The notes under the pieces: generated by a model
The model's input: the letters and a program-made list of their open reading frames with translations, nothing else
What the model was told of the DNA's origin: nothing
Databases searched by the model: none
Assembly: GCA_024291935.2 (NCBI GenBank)
Contig: JAGTYA010000026.1
Coordinates: 7,978,001-8,042,000, forward strand
Direction of reading: 5' to 3'
Length of the DNA: 64,000 bases
Source of the DNA: Okapia johnstoni
Lineage: Eukaryota; Chordata; Mammalia; Artiodactyla; Giraffidae
Shown here: piece after piece, positions 25,301 through 36,284 of the stretch
How the letters are laid out: every line of letters begins with the position of its first letter
Numbering within the stretch: position 1 is the first letter of the stretch
Made by a program: the position numbers and the translations under genes

Positions 25301-28300
25301 CCACCACCTCCTACAGCCACCCCATCAAAGGCAGGGGAATCTGCCCCCGTCCCAGGCCAGGTGCGCCTTTAGGAGCCGGGAGTGGACTTTGCCCTTCCCT
25401 CTCCAGCCCCAGCTCAGTGCTGGGCACTCAGTGGCTGCCGACGGAATGAATAACCCCCAACCCCAGCAACTGGCCTGGAACCCTGTTTCCTGGCCATGAC
25501 CCCCGCTGTACCTCCTGAAGGGCCTGCCTCTCCCGGCGCTGCCTCTCAGCCTCCTCCAGGTGCCGGCGGCCCTCGTCCTCCAGCACGTGCAGCCGCTCCT
25601 CGGCCTCCTTGGCCCGGGCCTGCAGCCTGGGCACCTCTCGTTCCCACTGCCTCCGCTCTCGGCCGGCTGCTGCCAGCGCCTCCGCCAGCGCCTCCCGCTC
25701 CCGTGATGCAGCCTCCAGCTCCTGGGCAGAAGACTCCACCACCTCCCGCAACCGGGCCAGCTCCCGGGCCTGGGCCTCCACCTCCTGGTGGGCCTCAGCC
25801 TCCGCCCTCCGGGCCTGAGCCAGCTCCTCTGAGAGGCGGGCAGCCTCCGTGCCTCGGGCCTCCAGCCTCCGGACCTGGGCCTCCAGCTCCGCTCCAAGGG
25901 CCTCAGCCTCTCGCTTCAGCCGCGCCACATCCTCTTGGAGGGCCTCCCGCTCGGGGACGCCACTGACCAGGATCTCCTTGGGGTCCCGCGCTTCCCGGGT
26001 CCGGACCTCAGGAGCCCCTTCCAGTTTCTGCTGAGGCTTTCGTTGTGTTGCATCCCCGACCAACCCCCTCAACCTCTGTTCATGCTCTCTGGCCTCTGTT
26101 TGCCCCTCGGGTAGGTCCGGCCTCTGGTCTAGGGTCCCCTGCTCCTCCAACTGCACACACAGTCTGGTCTCCGAGGGTCCCGGCTTGCTTTCAGGGTCCT
26201 CCTGTCTCACCCTTGGGGCCTCCAGCACTGACTCCTCAGTCTCTCCTCCCAGAGACAGCTGGGCCTGAATGTTAACCTCGGGACCCTGAGGTGGGGTCAC
26301 AGAGGCAGGGGTCCGGAGAGGGGCTCCCAGGCCATCCTTCTTCAGGGACTCCTGTGCCTCTGCACCAGGGTCTGACTCCTGGGGCAGGGAGTCTGCAGGG
26401 ACCACGACACCCGTTTGGAGAGGCCTCTCTACCACCTGCGGGTTCAGATCAGATGCTGGCCCCTCGAGGGCTGACTCAAACGCCAGGGGAGCCGGGTCCG
26501 AGGCCTGGGGGCATTCATCCGTTGCCTGAGCAGCCAAGGCCTGGGGGCCGGGGTCTGAGGCCAGGCAAGTCTGCGGAGCTGAGTCCTGCTCTCCAATCAC
26601 CGAGTCCTCATTCTGCTCCTCCAGTAGGGGGTGCTGAGGGCACATGAGTTCAGTTGAGTCACTCAGTAGTGTCTGACCCTTTGCGACCCCATGGACTGCA
26701 GCACGCCAGGCCTCTGTCCATCACCAACTCCCAGAGTTTACTCAAACTCATGTCCATTGAGTCGGTGATGCCATCCAACCAACTCATCCTCTGTCGTCCC
26801 CTTCTCCTCCCGCCTTCGATCTTTCCCAGCATCAGGGTCTTTTCAATTGAGGGCACAGGGTCTTTTCATGAGGGCACGTGAGAGGGATGGTCAAACCCAG
26901 AGGAGGTGGCCAGGAAGGGCCTGCTGGTGGTTGGAGGGGACTCACCTGGCCACCTGGCTGCCTCTGCAGCACCCGGAGCAGACCTCGAAGCTCCTGATTC
27001 TCCCGCTCCAGGGTCCGCAGCCGCCCAGCCTCTGCCTCCCTCACTTCATCATGTAGCGAGGGAGCCGCTCCAGGCAGGGGTTCTAGGGTGTGGGAGATGA
27101 GGTCAGGACCCCTCTTCTCCCTTATGACTCCTCACATACACCCCCACCCCTGACACCAGACCTGGGGGAAGGGGATGAAACCAGAAGCCAACCCCACTAT
27201 GAAAAAAAATAAGAGAAAGTGTTAATTGCTCAGTTGTGTCCAACTCTGCGACCCCTTGGTCTGTCGCCTTCCAGGTTCCTCTGTCCATGGGATGCTCCAG
27301 GCAAGAATACTGGGGTGGGTAGCCATTCCCTTCTCCAGGGGATCTTCCCAACCCCTGGATTGAACCTGGGTTTCTTGCACTGCTGGCATTCTTTACTGTC
27401 TGAGCCACCAGGGAAGCCCCAATAGCTATAGGGAAATAGAGGCAGCTCCCACCCGCAGCCCTGCCACTGGGGCCCCTCTCACCCTCCCCAGGGGAGCCTG
27501 GGGGTGGCTCCAGGCTCCGCTGAAGCTCCAGTTCCAGCTCCACATTCTCTTCTGCAAGCTGGTCCACCTGATGCCTCAGGGAGTCCAGCTCCTGGAGGGG
27601 AGAGCAGGGTCAGGCAAGGCCTCCCCACTATGGCCAGGCCCAGTGTGGGGGCTAGAGGGTCACTGGAAGGAAATGGCAACCCACTCCTGTATTCTTGCCT
27701 GGAGAATCCCATGGACAGAGCCTGGCAGGCTAGAGTCTGTGGGGTCGCAAACAGTCAGACATGACTGGGTGCACACGCGCACATACACACAGGAAACAGG
27801 GAGTGGGAGTCAGTGATCACCTCTGAGGTCACGGATCACTGAGTGATCAGGGGTCTCACCGCGTGGGCCTCGCCCAGCCGGGTTCGCAGCAGCAGGTTCT
27901 CGCGCTGGGTCTCATGCAGCCGAGCACAGCGCTCCTGAGCGGCCTCCAGCTGCTCCTCCAGCAGCGCCTTGGAGGCCTCCAGAGCCCCCGAGAGCACCCG
28001 CTCCTCCTGGTGGGGAGCAGAGAGCCGTTGGTGGGATGCTCCCCCCACCCCCCGCACTCCAGGCTCCCCTCCCCATCTGACCCTGCACGCTAGTGGCTCT
28101 CCAGGCCCTGGCGCTCCCCTCCATCTGCCCCTCCCCCTCCAAGTTCTCTTCAGGGACCACTTCCCCAGCACCGGCCCCGGCCCTTCTCCTGTGTAGGCCC
28201 TGCCCCTTCTCAAGAGTGGCCTTTCCAGGTGGCATCCTTCTAGGCCCCACTTAGCCACATTGCTGGTACTCTGGACGCTGCCTCCCCTACCGCTCCCATC

Positions 28301-30914
28301 CTCGTCTCCAGGACCTATCCTTGCCTACAGCCTCTGCCTCTCCCCTCCATCTGCCCCATCCTCCAAAAGACCTATCCCCAGGCACCCCCTCACCCCGTTC
28401 TCCTAGCAATGACTGGGGCCTCCACTAAGGCCTGACTCTCGGCCAAACTCTCTCCTCTCTTGGCCCACCAGGTCCCCAGCGGCCACGCCCACCCTGTCTT
28501 CAGGTGCCACGCCCACCATATGCCACGCCCCGCAGCCCCGCCTCCCGCCTCACCTCTAGCCTGCCCTTGCAGGCCTCGGCCGCCTGGAGGCGCTCTCTGC
28601 AGCGTCGCAGTTCCTCCTGCAGACGGGGCAGGCGGCCCGCCCGCTCCCGCAGCGCCTCTGCCTCCTCGCGGTACAGTTCGGCCCTCTTGGCCTGTCCCGA
28701 CAGCGCCTGGGCCTGGCCCAGACGGGTGCAGAGCTAGGACCGGCCACCCGCCCGCCAGAGGGGTTAGGACGGGAAGGAGCCGGGTTGGAGGAGGCAGGAG
28801 GATGAGGAAGGTGCGGGGAAGGGGTTAGGGAATGCGGCCATGCCTGGGGGACATCTGAGCTCACCTCCTGGCGGAGTCTTCGGATTTCGGCCTCCAAGCC
28901 CTGCACCTCCGCTTGGGAATCCAGCAGCAGCTCAGCTTTCTCCTCCCTGGAGGGAAGGCACGCAGGAGGGGTCTGGGGACCTGCCCCTTACAGCCCTTTT
29001 CCTCCAGCCCTGATCCCAACCGGGACCCCATCCTGCCCCCTGCCCCCAGGTCCCTCCCAGCACTCACAGCTCCTGCCGGAGGCGCCGCAGCTGGGCCTTG
29101 GCATTGGCCAGCTGCAGGGCCAAGTGGTGCGAGGCCCCCTCGGAGGGAATCCTGGCGGGAGCCTCAGGCAACAAGGGGGCAGGCTCCCGGTCCAGCAGCA
29201 GTTCAGCCAGCCGCTGTGGGAGGTCAAGGGTCAGGACCAACCCCTATCAGGACCCCCACATCTGCCCCCAAATACTCAAGCTGAATCTGGCTGTTGCAGC
29301 CCTGCAGACACAAGACCCACAACCCCAGCCCCACACCTGGACCCCAGTGCCCCCTCCCCCCACATGTCTGGATCCCCATGGTCCTCCTGTTCCTTGGCCT
29401 GCCGCCCTCTACCTGGGCCCCCAGGTCGCGCTCCCGTGCCAGCTTTAACAGGGTCCCCATCAGGCTCCGGGACAGCATCTCCAGCTCCGGAGTTGCCAGC
29501 TCCCCAGTCTCCGGCCTGGTCAGTGCCAGCACCAAGCCCGCACCGGGCTGGGTCACCTGGAGCCCAGGGAGAGCAGTTCAGCCAAAGAAGAAGGGGGCTG
29601 GGTATCCCAGAGGGCAGCCCACGTCATCGTACCTCCTGGATGGCAGCAGCCAGCTCGCTCTGGACCTCCAGGCTGAGGCCCTGGATGTGGCGGATGAATA
29701 GTTCCCGGTGCTCACACTGCAGGGGGGCAAGGAGGGGGCGGTGAGACTGGCACCAAAGGGCATCCCGCCACCTCTGCAGCCAGAGCTGGACCCTGCCCTG
29801 CCCCGCTCACCTGCACTGACGCCCCCAGCAGTAGCCTAAGGATGCCTTCCAACTCCTCCACCGCCTCCTCTGCAGGTCACAAGCCACAAGAGGTTAACGG
29901 GGAGGGACAGTGGGTAGAAGCAGGAAGGGGTGGAGGGGTGGTGGAAGACAGCACCTGAGAAGGGGTCAAAGCCCAGCGTCTGGAGGTCTGGGGGCGGTGA
30001 CAGGATCAGCAGCTGCAGCTCCTCCTGGGGTGGAGGGGGCGGTGATAAGAGATAGGCCTCCCCCCAGGGGGGCTCCCGGGCTCAGCCTCCCCCTCCGGAG
30101 CCCTCACCTGGTAGAAGTCCCTCAGTCGGCCCCACAGGTGGTTCAGGTTCCACACCCGCCAAGCTGCAGGGCTGTCAAGGCCCCTGATCATTCGAGGGCC
30201 CCCTCGGGGACTGGGAGCACTGAGAGCACAGGGGGCAATCGGTGGGAGGGAAGATGGAGGACCCGCCTCCTCTGAAGCAGGCTCTGCCAACCGCCCCTCA
30301 GGCTCCTCCCCGCAGGCTGCCTGACCCCCTCCCCTCACTCCCCACTCCACCCCAGGTCATCCTCTGACGCCCCTTACATGATGCCCAGCACCCTCAGGAG
30401 CAGGGCCCCATCGCTGAGACGCAAGAACCTCTTCTCCGGACACAGAGGCCCCTCTCCTTCCTCCTCCTCCTCCTCCCCCTCCGGCTCCTCTGCCTCCCCC
30501 ACCAGCCCGGCTAGTCCCAGCGCCTGTGGGAACACAAAGGAGTCATCTGGCCTGCCCAGGTGCGGCGGGGGGAGACCCCCACCATCGGAGTGAATCCTGA
30601 GCCCCTCTGACCTGCCTCCCTGCACCCACATAGTCCCCTCCTCACCAGTTCCCTGAATGCCAGTGGCCCTGGGTCCGGACTCCTCTTCCTGCCCACAGCT
30701 GCCTGGACTTCTCCACTTGAACCCACCCCTCCCCTCAGCCCCTTCCCCCCCCCCAACGCCCCGCTCTGCCCCCCTCTCCCCCCCCACCCCCCCACCAGCC
30801 CCTCCCTGCTGCTCTTTTCCTCTCCCCAGACCCCCCCTCCCACTGCCCCCTCACCCAGGTGGCCAGGCTGCCACTCAGGAAGTCTCTGATCCTGGGCCCC
30901 TTGCCCCCATCCAT
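16387..30914 (-). CDS. CCDC88B: Coiled-coil domain-containing protein 88B, 27 coding exons
   Basis: HOOK-related coiled-coil protein of the Girdin family, known to act in T cells and other immune cells with DOCK8 and microtubules. Exons from the start: 30855-30914, 30378-30523, 30108-30219, 29955-30024, 29811-29869, 29633-29716, 29413-29556, 29068-29213, 28865-28946, 28554-28712, 27860-28006, 27483-27591, 26946-27082, 25512-26633, 22061-22188, 21866-21983, 21244-21339, 21003-21143, 20410-20666, 19940-20083, 19543-19729, 19246-19391, 18921-19019, 18563-18729, 17798-18004, 17594-17662, 16387-16442. Phases join at every junction, giving 1463 residues (human 1476). The N-terminus (about 1-200) is the HOOK-like domain. 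Coiled coils cover about 270-460 and 700-1310. A Pro/Glu-rich low-complexity segment (486 to about 700) lies in the 1122-nt exon 14. The C-terminus is basic and Ser-rich, ending Ser-Leu-Ser-Gln. The start Met precedes DGGKGPR, like human EGGKGPR. Confidence 0.95.
16900..17115. repeat. AT-rich low-complexity tract
   Basis: Dense TATTAATATAT-type sequence in the last CCDC88B intron, sharply different from the G/C-rich surroundings. Confidence 0.85.
17141..17330 (+). mobile_element. Bov-tA SINE
   Basis: Head GGTTTCCCTGGTGGCTCAGA and body GGAAGATCCCCTGCAGAAGG in the last CCDC88B intron, directly after the AT-rich tract. Confidence 0.87.
18195..18305 (+). mobile_element. MIR SINE fragment
   Basis: Diverged MIR core with TGTGTGACCTTGGGCAAGG and a CCTCGGCTTCCTCGTCTG segment, in the CCDC88B intron between exons 24 and 25. 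Confidence 0.65.
22250..22420 (+). mobile_element. MIR SINE
   Basis: MIR-type core with CTCTGGGCCTCTACTCCCCC and ATCTGTAAAATGGGAGC, in CCDC88B intron 14. Confidence 0.7.
22464..22519 (-). other. Candidate unassigned exon inside CCDC88B intron 14
   Basis: A 56-nt segment bounded by a good acceptor (pyrimidine-rich tract, then CCTCAG) and a GTGAAG donor. One frame stays open, starting Arg-Lys-Glu-His-Pro-Ala-Val-Ile-Glu. Exon 14 ends in phase 0; in that phase this segment meets a TGA, so inclusion would truncate CCDC88B. I do not recognise the peptide, and it may be chance. Confidence 0.25.
23405..23600 (+). mobile_element. MIR SINE, fairly complete
   Basis: Contains TACTGAGTGCCAGGCGCTT, CATTATCTTACAGGATCTCA and GGAGACTCAGAGAGGTTAAG in order, in CCDC88B intron 14. 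Confidence 0.85.
23826..24035 (+). mobile_element. Bov-tA SINE
   Basis: Head ACTTCCCAAGTGGTACCAGT and tail AAAGAGTCAGACATGACTGA, in CCDC88B intron 14. Confidence 0.85.
24625..24740 (-). mobile_element. CHR-type SINE fragment
   Basis: Reversed tRNA-derived head with TCCCTGACCAGGGATCGAAC, in CCDC88B intron 14. Confidence 0.75.
25110..25310 (+). mobile_element. MIR-like SINE
   Basis: Diverged, with CCCATTTTACAGAGGGAGGC and GATTTGCACCCAGGCCATCT. Confidence 0.6.
26649..26868 (-). mobile_element. BovB 3' fragment at the CCDC88B exon 14 acceptor
   Basis: Minus-strand BovB 3' end covering AGTTTACTCAAACTCATGTC and the CCATCCAACCAACTCATCCT segment. Flanks 26635-26648 and 26869-26882 form a 14-bp duplication with one mismatch (TGAGGGCACATGAG / TGAGGGCACGTGAG). 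A CAGGGTCTTTTCA segment is repeated near its right end. The left flank copy contains the AG acceptor of CCDC88B exon 14. Confidence 0.85.
27200..27420 (-). mobile_element. Bov-tA SINE
   Basis: Complete-looking reversed Bov-tA in CCDC88B intron 12, ending GAGCCACCAGGGAAGCCC. Confidence 0.88.
27666..27770 (+). mobile_element. Bov-tA 3' fragment
   Basis: Body and tail only (AATGGCAACCCACTCCTGTA through CAGACATGACTGGG), in CCDC88B intron 11. Confidence 0.8.
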
Positions 30915-31200
30915 GACGGGGTCAGGGTGTTGGTCCCGCTGCGGCAGCTACACCTGCCCTGAGAGGAAGAGGAAGTCCCCGAGTGGGGGATCCCAGGCCC
31001 AGCCACAGACACCCTGCGCCGCTTCCTCCTTCCGGGTGCTGGCGGGCCTGTGCACCCCCAGAGTCCTGCCTCAGCCCCTCTTTCGCCACTCCACATCCTC
31101 CCAGCATCGGCCCAGAGGTCAGCCGGGGAAGGTGGAGTCAGGGCCACCCAGGAGCAAGGCCCACTGCTCTCCTGGCTCCATGGACAATGGCCGGTGAGTC
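30915..31200 (-). promoter_or_regulatory. CCDC88B: Presumed CCDC88B 5' UTR and promoter region
   Basis: Sequence immediately upstream of the start codon. The transcription start is not defined. An ETS-like AGAGGAAGAGGAAG stretch lies at about 30961-30974 on the plus strand, a motif type common in blood-cell promoters, but this is weak evidence. Confidence 0.35.
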
Positions 31201-31645
31201 CTCCCCTTCTCTGGGCCTTGGTTACCCAACTTGAAACCCAAGAGAGTGACCTCAGCCCTGCATCTTCCAGGGCCACAGAAAGGGTTCCAGGCCTTATATG
31301 GTGACTCTGGGCACCCACAGTGCTCTTCCAACTTGCCTGGCTTTTCTTTCTCAAACTTACCCAAGCCACCCTCCCAACCTGTGACTTTTGGAAGGGGCCA
31401 CCTCCCACATCAAGCCTCCTCTGAATCCCTACCAGAAGTGAGTACCCCTCCTCAGACCCCACCCTCCCCCAGCCTCTTTATAGACCAGACTGAGTCTACA
31501 CCGTGTGCTAGTGACCTCACGAGCCTTGATTTCCCATCTGTAAAAGAAGTGGGTTAGAATCCAGCATTTGAGGGACGCGGTTCAATGCAGAGACCATCCG
31601 CATGTCTTGAGGATAAACCAGAAGGATATCCCAGTTCCCCCACTG

Positions 31646-31661
31646 CTCACTAGGGGGCGCC
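31646..31661 (+). promoter_or_regulatory. CTCF-like core motif
   Basis: CTCACTAGGGGGCGCC closely matches the remembered CTCF core CCACTAGGGGGCGC. It lies about 0.7 kb upstream of the CCDC88B start, in the gap towards PRDX5. Confidence 0.5.
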
Positions 31662-32333
31662 GCGTGGGACACTGCTGAGTACCGAGATGTAGTAAAAAGT
31701 CACATTGTCCCTGCCCCCGGGGGATACACAGCACGCTGCGGAGACAGCTATGCAGAAAGTCGCACACACACCCAAAAGGTAACGTTGCAGCTGTGCTACA
31801 TGCATTGACAGGGAAGGGATTTGATCAGGAGACGCATGGTGGGAGAGGAGGGCAGTGACTGTGCAGCTGCGATCTGGGATGACTGGGTTGAGCAGGTGAC
31901 ATGGGGATGATGGAAGGGCATTCCCAGCGGCCCAAGCAGAATGTGCAAGGGTTCTGTGGCAACTGGAAGCGTGGCCAGTGTGAAGTCCAGAAATTATTCA
32001 TGTTTCATTGATTTCCAGACACTTTATTTCTCACATTTCAATCTCTAAAGTCGGGCTACATGGTAGAGGCGCTGGCTAGCTGGCGGCAGTCCTGACATCG
32101 TTGTCATTGCCTGCACGTGCCCACACTTCAAAAGCATCCAACCCTGCAGAAAGGGCGTCAGCAGCCTGGTAGAAAACCTCAGAGACAAGAGCAGAGCACT
32201 CTCAACCCCAGGCTCCAAATGGTGGGGGCTCCCAGTGGAGGGGAACCAGACTTGTCGGCAACACTCCCGAAGCAGGAATCCAGAGTCAGCTTGCTCTGCA
32301 GTCCTGCACAGCTGGCTTAGGACTCCAATGGCT

Positions 32334-32522
32334 ACTGGTGGGTTTCTGCCTGCATTGCAGAAGACGGGGGTTCAGTCCCTGGGTCGGGAAGATCCCCTGG
32401 GGAAGGGAACGGCAACCCACTCCAGTATTCTTGCCTAGAGAATCCCATGAACAGAGGAGCCTGGTGGGCTACAGTCCATGGGGTCGCAGAGAGTCGGACA
32501 GGACTGAGAGACGAACACTTCC
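32334..32522 (+). mobile_element. Bov-tA SINE
   Basis: Slightly shortened head, then GGGAAGATCCCCTGGGGAAG and the tail GTCGGACAGGACTGAGAGAC. Confidence 0.85.
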
Positions 32523-32879
32523 ACGCTTTCACTTATGAATTGGGGGTGGGATGCTGGGGAACAGTGCTCTCCCGATTCTTGATACCTCACAGGAGAGGGT
32601 GACGGGGAAACACACAGACATCCCGCCTCTGTCGGATTCCAAATGTGAAGGAGTTTTCTGAACACCATAAACTATTTTGCTTCTATTTTCCTTTTTATGT
32701 GTGCATCAGAATTATGTATGATGAGAATCTGTGTCTAAGGCAGAAAGAGCTCCTTTGGGAGGTATAAAATAGAGTCTAGTGATGAAAGAGCCTTGAGACA
32801 TAGTTAACTGGCAGCATTCCTCTTTTCTTCAGTGGCAGCTTTTACACTTGTTGGCATACTGGATTTGCTAAAATGCAGG

Positions 32880-33075
32880 GCCATAGTGAAAACACAGGCT
32901 TATCACGAGCCAGTCCTGGTTACAAGCATTTTACGATTACCGACTTATTTGCATAGGACTAGGTTATGAAACAAGGATTGTGGATGATCTCCAATTCACA
33001 GAGGAGGAAAGCAAGACTCAGAGAGGTTAATAACTTGCCCAAAGTCACACAGCTCTCAGGCTGTAGCCTGACTGG
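32880..33075 (+). mobile_element. MIR SINE
   Basis: Contains CAGAGAGGTTAATAACTTGC and CCAAAGTCACACAGCTCTCA. Confidence 0.75.
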
Positions 33076-33721
33076 GCAATGGGAAACTGCTTGGAGTTGT
33101 TAGCAGAAGAGAACATCTAGTTGTTTAAGCCTCCATAGAGGCGTCTGGAAATGCAGATAATCCTCTCAGAGGGCTGTTAACGAGGATTCCACGAGCTGGT
33201 GCCTGGCCTAAGCGTTCATTAAACGGTCCCTGGTGTGGTTATTATCTTTAGTGTTAATAATATCCGTCCAGATTTGACCCTCTGCGAATCTTACGCCTTA
33301 TTTGCATCCCTCAGGGATTCTAGCCCAGGAACCTCTCTGAAGTGCCTGCTCTGGGTTAGCCAAGCATGGTAACATGGTAATGGGGCGCCCACAGCCAAGG
33401 GCCCCTGCCTTGCTCAACACTCTGAGTCACACCCTTCTTCCAGCCTCCTTGGAGGCCTGGGCCGTGATGCCCCATTGGTCCCGCTGATTGCCCTCACATT
33501 CATCACCACAGACATGCCCGGCTGCACCTCAATCTCTCAGTCTGGCTCTATGACTTGGTTCAGCTGAGTCAGCCAGAGGGAGGCTCACGGGGGAGGAAGA
33601 AAGTTCACCAGCGGACACCAAGATCCTGGGATTTCAAAGCTTAATTAACTATTGAGGGATGCTCATCAGAGGCTGGCTATCCTCATCCTTAGGCTAGATT
33701 CTTCCTTTAAAAAATTGTTCA

Positions 33722-33897
33722 GGGACTTCCCTGGTGGTCCAGTGGTTAAGAATCAGCCTTGCAATGCAGAGGACATGGGTTCGATCCTTTTTTGGGGAAC
33801 TAGAATCCCACATGCCCTGGAGCAACTAAGCCCATGCACCACAACTAAGAATTGATGCAGGCAAATAAATAATTTTTTTTAATGTTTTTTAAAACAG
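33722..33897 (+). mobile_element. CHR-type SINE
   Basis: Starts AGGGACTTCCCTGGTGGTCC and ends in an A/T-rich tail after ATAAATAATTTT. Confidence 0.85.
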
Positions 33898-33927
33898 TGT
33901 TCAGCTGCATGATCAAAATGTAAAGAA

Positions 33928-34100
33928 GGATTTCCCTGGTGGTCGAGTGGCTAAGACTCCATGCTCCCAATGCAAGGGACCTGGCGTTCAATCCCTAGTC
34001 AGGGAACTAGATCCCGCATGCCACAACTAAGTGTTCACATGCAGCAAATAAAGATCCTTCATGCTGCAATGAAGATTGAAGATCCTTGCATGTACAACTA
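33928..34100 (+). mobile_element. Second CHR-type SINE
   Basis: Head GATTTCCCTGGTGGTCGAGT and body GTCAGGGAACTAGATCCCGC, directly downstream of the previous copy in the same orientation. Confidence 0.82.
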
Positions 34101-34104
34101 AGTC

Positions 34105-34176
34105 CTGGTACAGCCATATATATATATATGATATTGCAGGAGGATTCATTACCGTCTGAGCCACCAGGGAAACTCC
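34105..34176 (-). mobile_element. Bov-tA head fragment fused to an AT repeat
   Basis: A short (TA)n run followed by the reversed tRNA head GTCTGAGCCACCAGGGAAAC. Confidence 0.7.
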
Positions 34177-34177
34177 C

Positions 34178-34495
34178 ATTATATATAAATAGATATAGAT
34201 GTGTATATGTATATATGTGTGTATATGTGTATGTGTGTATATACGTGGTATATATGAGTTTATATGTATATATGTGTACGTGTGTATATGTGAATATGTG
34301 TGTATATACGTGTATATGTATATATGTGTGTGTATGTGTATGTGTGTATATATGTGGTATATATGAGTTTGTCTGTATATGTGTGTATACGGGTATATGT
34401 GTGTATATGTAGATGTGTGTATATATGTGTAATATGTATATGTATATATGTGTATATATCTATATATGTGTGTACATATATAGATATCTCAAGAA
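34178..34495. repeat. Long TA/TG microsatellite
   Basis: About 320 bases of alternating purine-pyrimidine TATATGTG-type units with longer-period repeats. Open frames here are repeat artefacts. Confidence 0.95.
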
Positions 34496-34774
34496 TACAT
34501 AAGTATATAGAGAAAAAAATTAAGTCATTCTTCCCCTCATCACTCCTAACCCCAGTCCCCAAGGCCCCCTTAGCATTTCTGTGTTCTTTCTGAGATGCAG
34601 CTGCCCAAGTCTGTCTATCAGAGGTGGTTGCAACCACACACAGGTGTGCACCTCCATGCTTTGAAATATATTTCCCAATCTGCTTCTTTTCTGTTCTGAA
34701 CTATTGGCCTTGGTCTTTTGAATGGCCGCATAGTATTCCATGATGTTATCCCATCATCATTTCAACTATCTCTT

Positions 34775-35060
34775 TTTTAAAATTAATTTTTATTGGAATA
34801 TAGTAGCTTTACAATGTTGTGTTAGTTTCTTCTGTACAGCGAAGTGAATCAGCCATATGCATACATAATCCCCTCTTTTTCGGATTTCCTTCCCGTTTAG
34901 ATCACCACAGAGCACTGAGTAGAGTTCCCTGAGCTCATTAGTTATCTATTATTACAGTAGATGCTCATTAGTTATCTATTTTATACATAGTAGTGTGTAT
35001 ATGTCAATCCAATCTCTCAGTTCCTCCCATCCCCCACACACACTTTCCCCCTTGGTCTCT
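34775..35060 (-). mobile_element. L1 3' end, minus orientation
   Basis: TTTTTATTGGAATATAGTAG followed by GCTTTACAATGTTGTGTTAG and the TTATCTATTTTATACATAGT segment match the artiodactyl L1 3' UTR reversed. A 16-bp piece TCATTAGTTATCTATT is duplicated at 34937 and 34965. Confidence 0.83.
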
Positions 35061-36284
35061 ATTTCTGCTTTGCAAATAAGTTCATCTGTATCATTTTTCT
35101 AGTCAACTGTCTCTTATTAAAGATTTTAAATATTTGCATCTTTGGGGCCATAATAACTGCTCTTCTCAAAAATCTTTTTCTGGAGGTTTTTAAGGGGGTT
35201 GGTGCTCACTGCTGCCAACATGTGGACCCAAGAGACAGGCAAGAAGCAGAGACAGACAGACGCATGAATGGACAACATCATCTACTGCCTGCAACCTCCT
35301 CCCTCAGGACTCAGCTTCCCCAGCTGCACAGAGAAGGACTCCCACTTCCCTCTGACTTTGAATTCCCTGGGCATCCCTGGTCTGACCCCAAAGGCCAGAG
35401 GCAAGAGCGTTCTGGAGCTCTGGGAAGTAGAGGCCAGGGAGGCCAGGGCAGCTGGCAACCAGGTTCAGCCAGAGCCCAGGACTGACCAGGGCTGAGTCAG
35501 AGAGCAGCTTTTTCTCCCTGCCTGTGGCAGGCCCAGTGCTGTCTGGCACCCCAGTGGCTTGGCTGGGGCCCAGCTCTCTAGCCAGATGGTTAAGGGCCCC
35601 AGGCTGAAGAACTAAAATCTTAAAACAGTCTCCAGGGATTTCTGGGAATCTGGCCCCCTGGTGTGGGGTCTGAGGGACGCCCTCCTCCCCACCCAAGTGT
35701 CTGGGAAGGGGTGGTTTTCCCACTCCCCATTTAGGGGTGGAAATAGCCAGAGCTGGACAAGAGCAGAAATGCTCAGGGCCGTGGTCCAAACGAGCTGCCC
35801 AGGTGGGAGGAGGCAGTGGGAAGCCAGAGCCAGGGAGGTGGGGTCCAGGGCCGCCTGCCAAGCCCGGGCCAGGTGCCCAGGGACTCAGGGTGTGGCCCCA
35901 GCACTGAAGAGGGCCTGGTGCAGCCCAGCCCCCACTACCTGACCCTCGGACAGCTCTCCCTGCTCTCCCCAGGGTGCCCCCCACTCCTGGGGACACTGCC
36001 TCGCCCCAAGCCTCTCACCAAGCCTGGCTCCCTGAGAGCAAACCTCCTGGTGGGCTCCACCTGTGACCAAGGAGTCGCTGGGAAACACTGACTGGCTCAC
36101 AACCCTTCTGCTGGACTTTGAGTCAATTTCCAGAGTTTCACCGTGACCTCTGAGGCCCTGCAGGGCAGCCCCAGCTCGCCACCTGACCCTGTCCTCCTGC
36201 TACCTCCTCAGCTGCACACCTGCTCCAGCTTCCTCAGTCTCTCCTCTCTCACTCTCAGCACCTTTACATTTGCTGTTCCCCTAA

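Noticed and set aside
25496..25966. Plus-strand Pro/Ala-rich open frame
   Set aside because: Antisense shadow of the Glu/Ala/Arg-rich coiled coil in CCDC88B exon 14.
34260..34637. Open frames rich in Tyr, Val, Ile, Cys and Thr
   Set aside because: They are translations of the TA/TG microsatellite.
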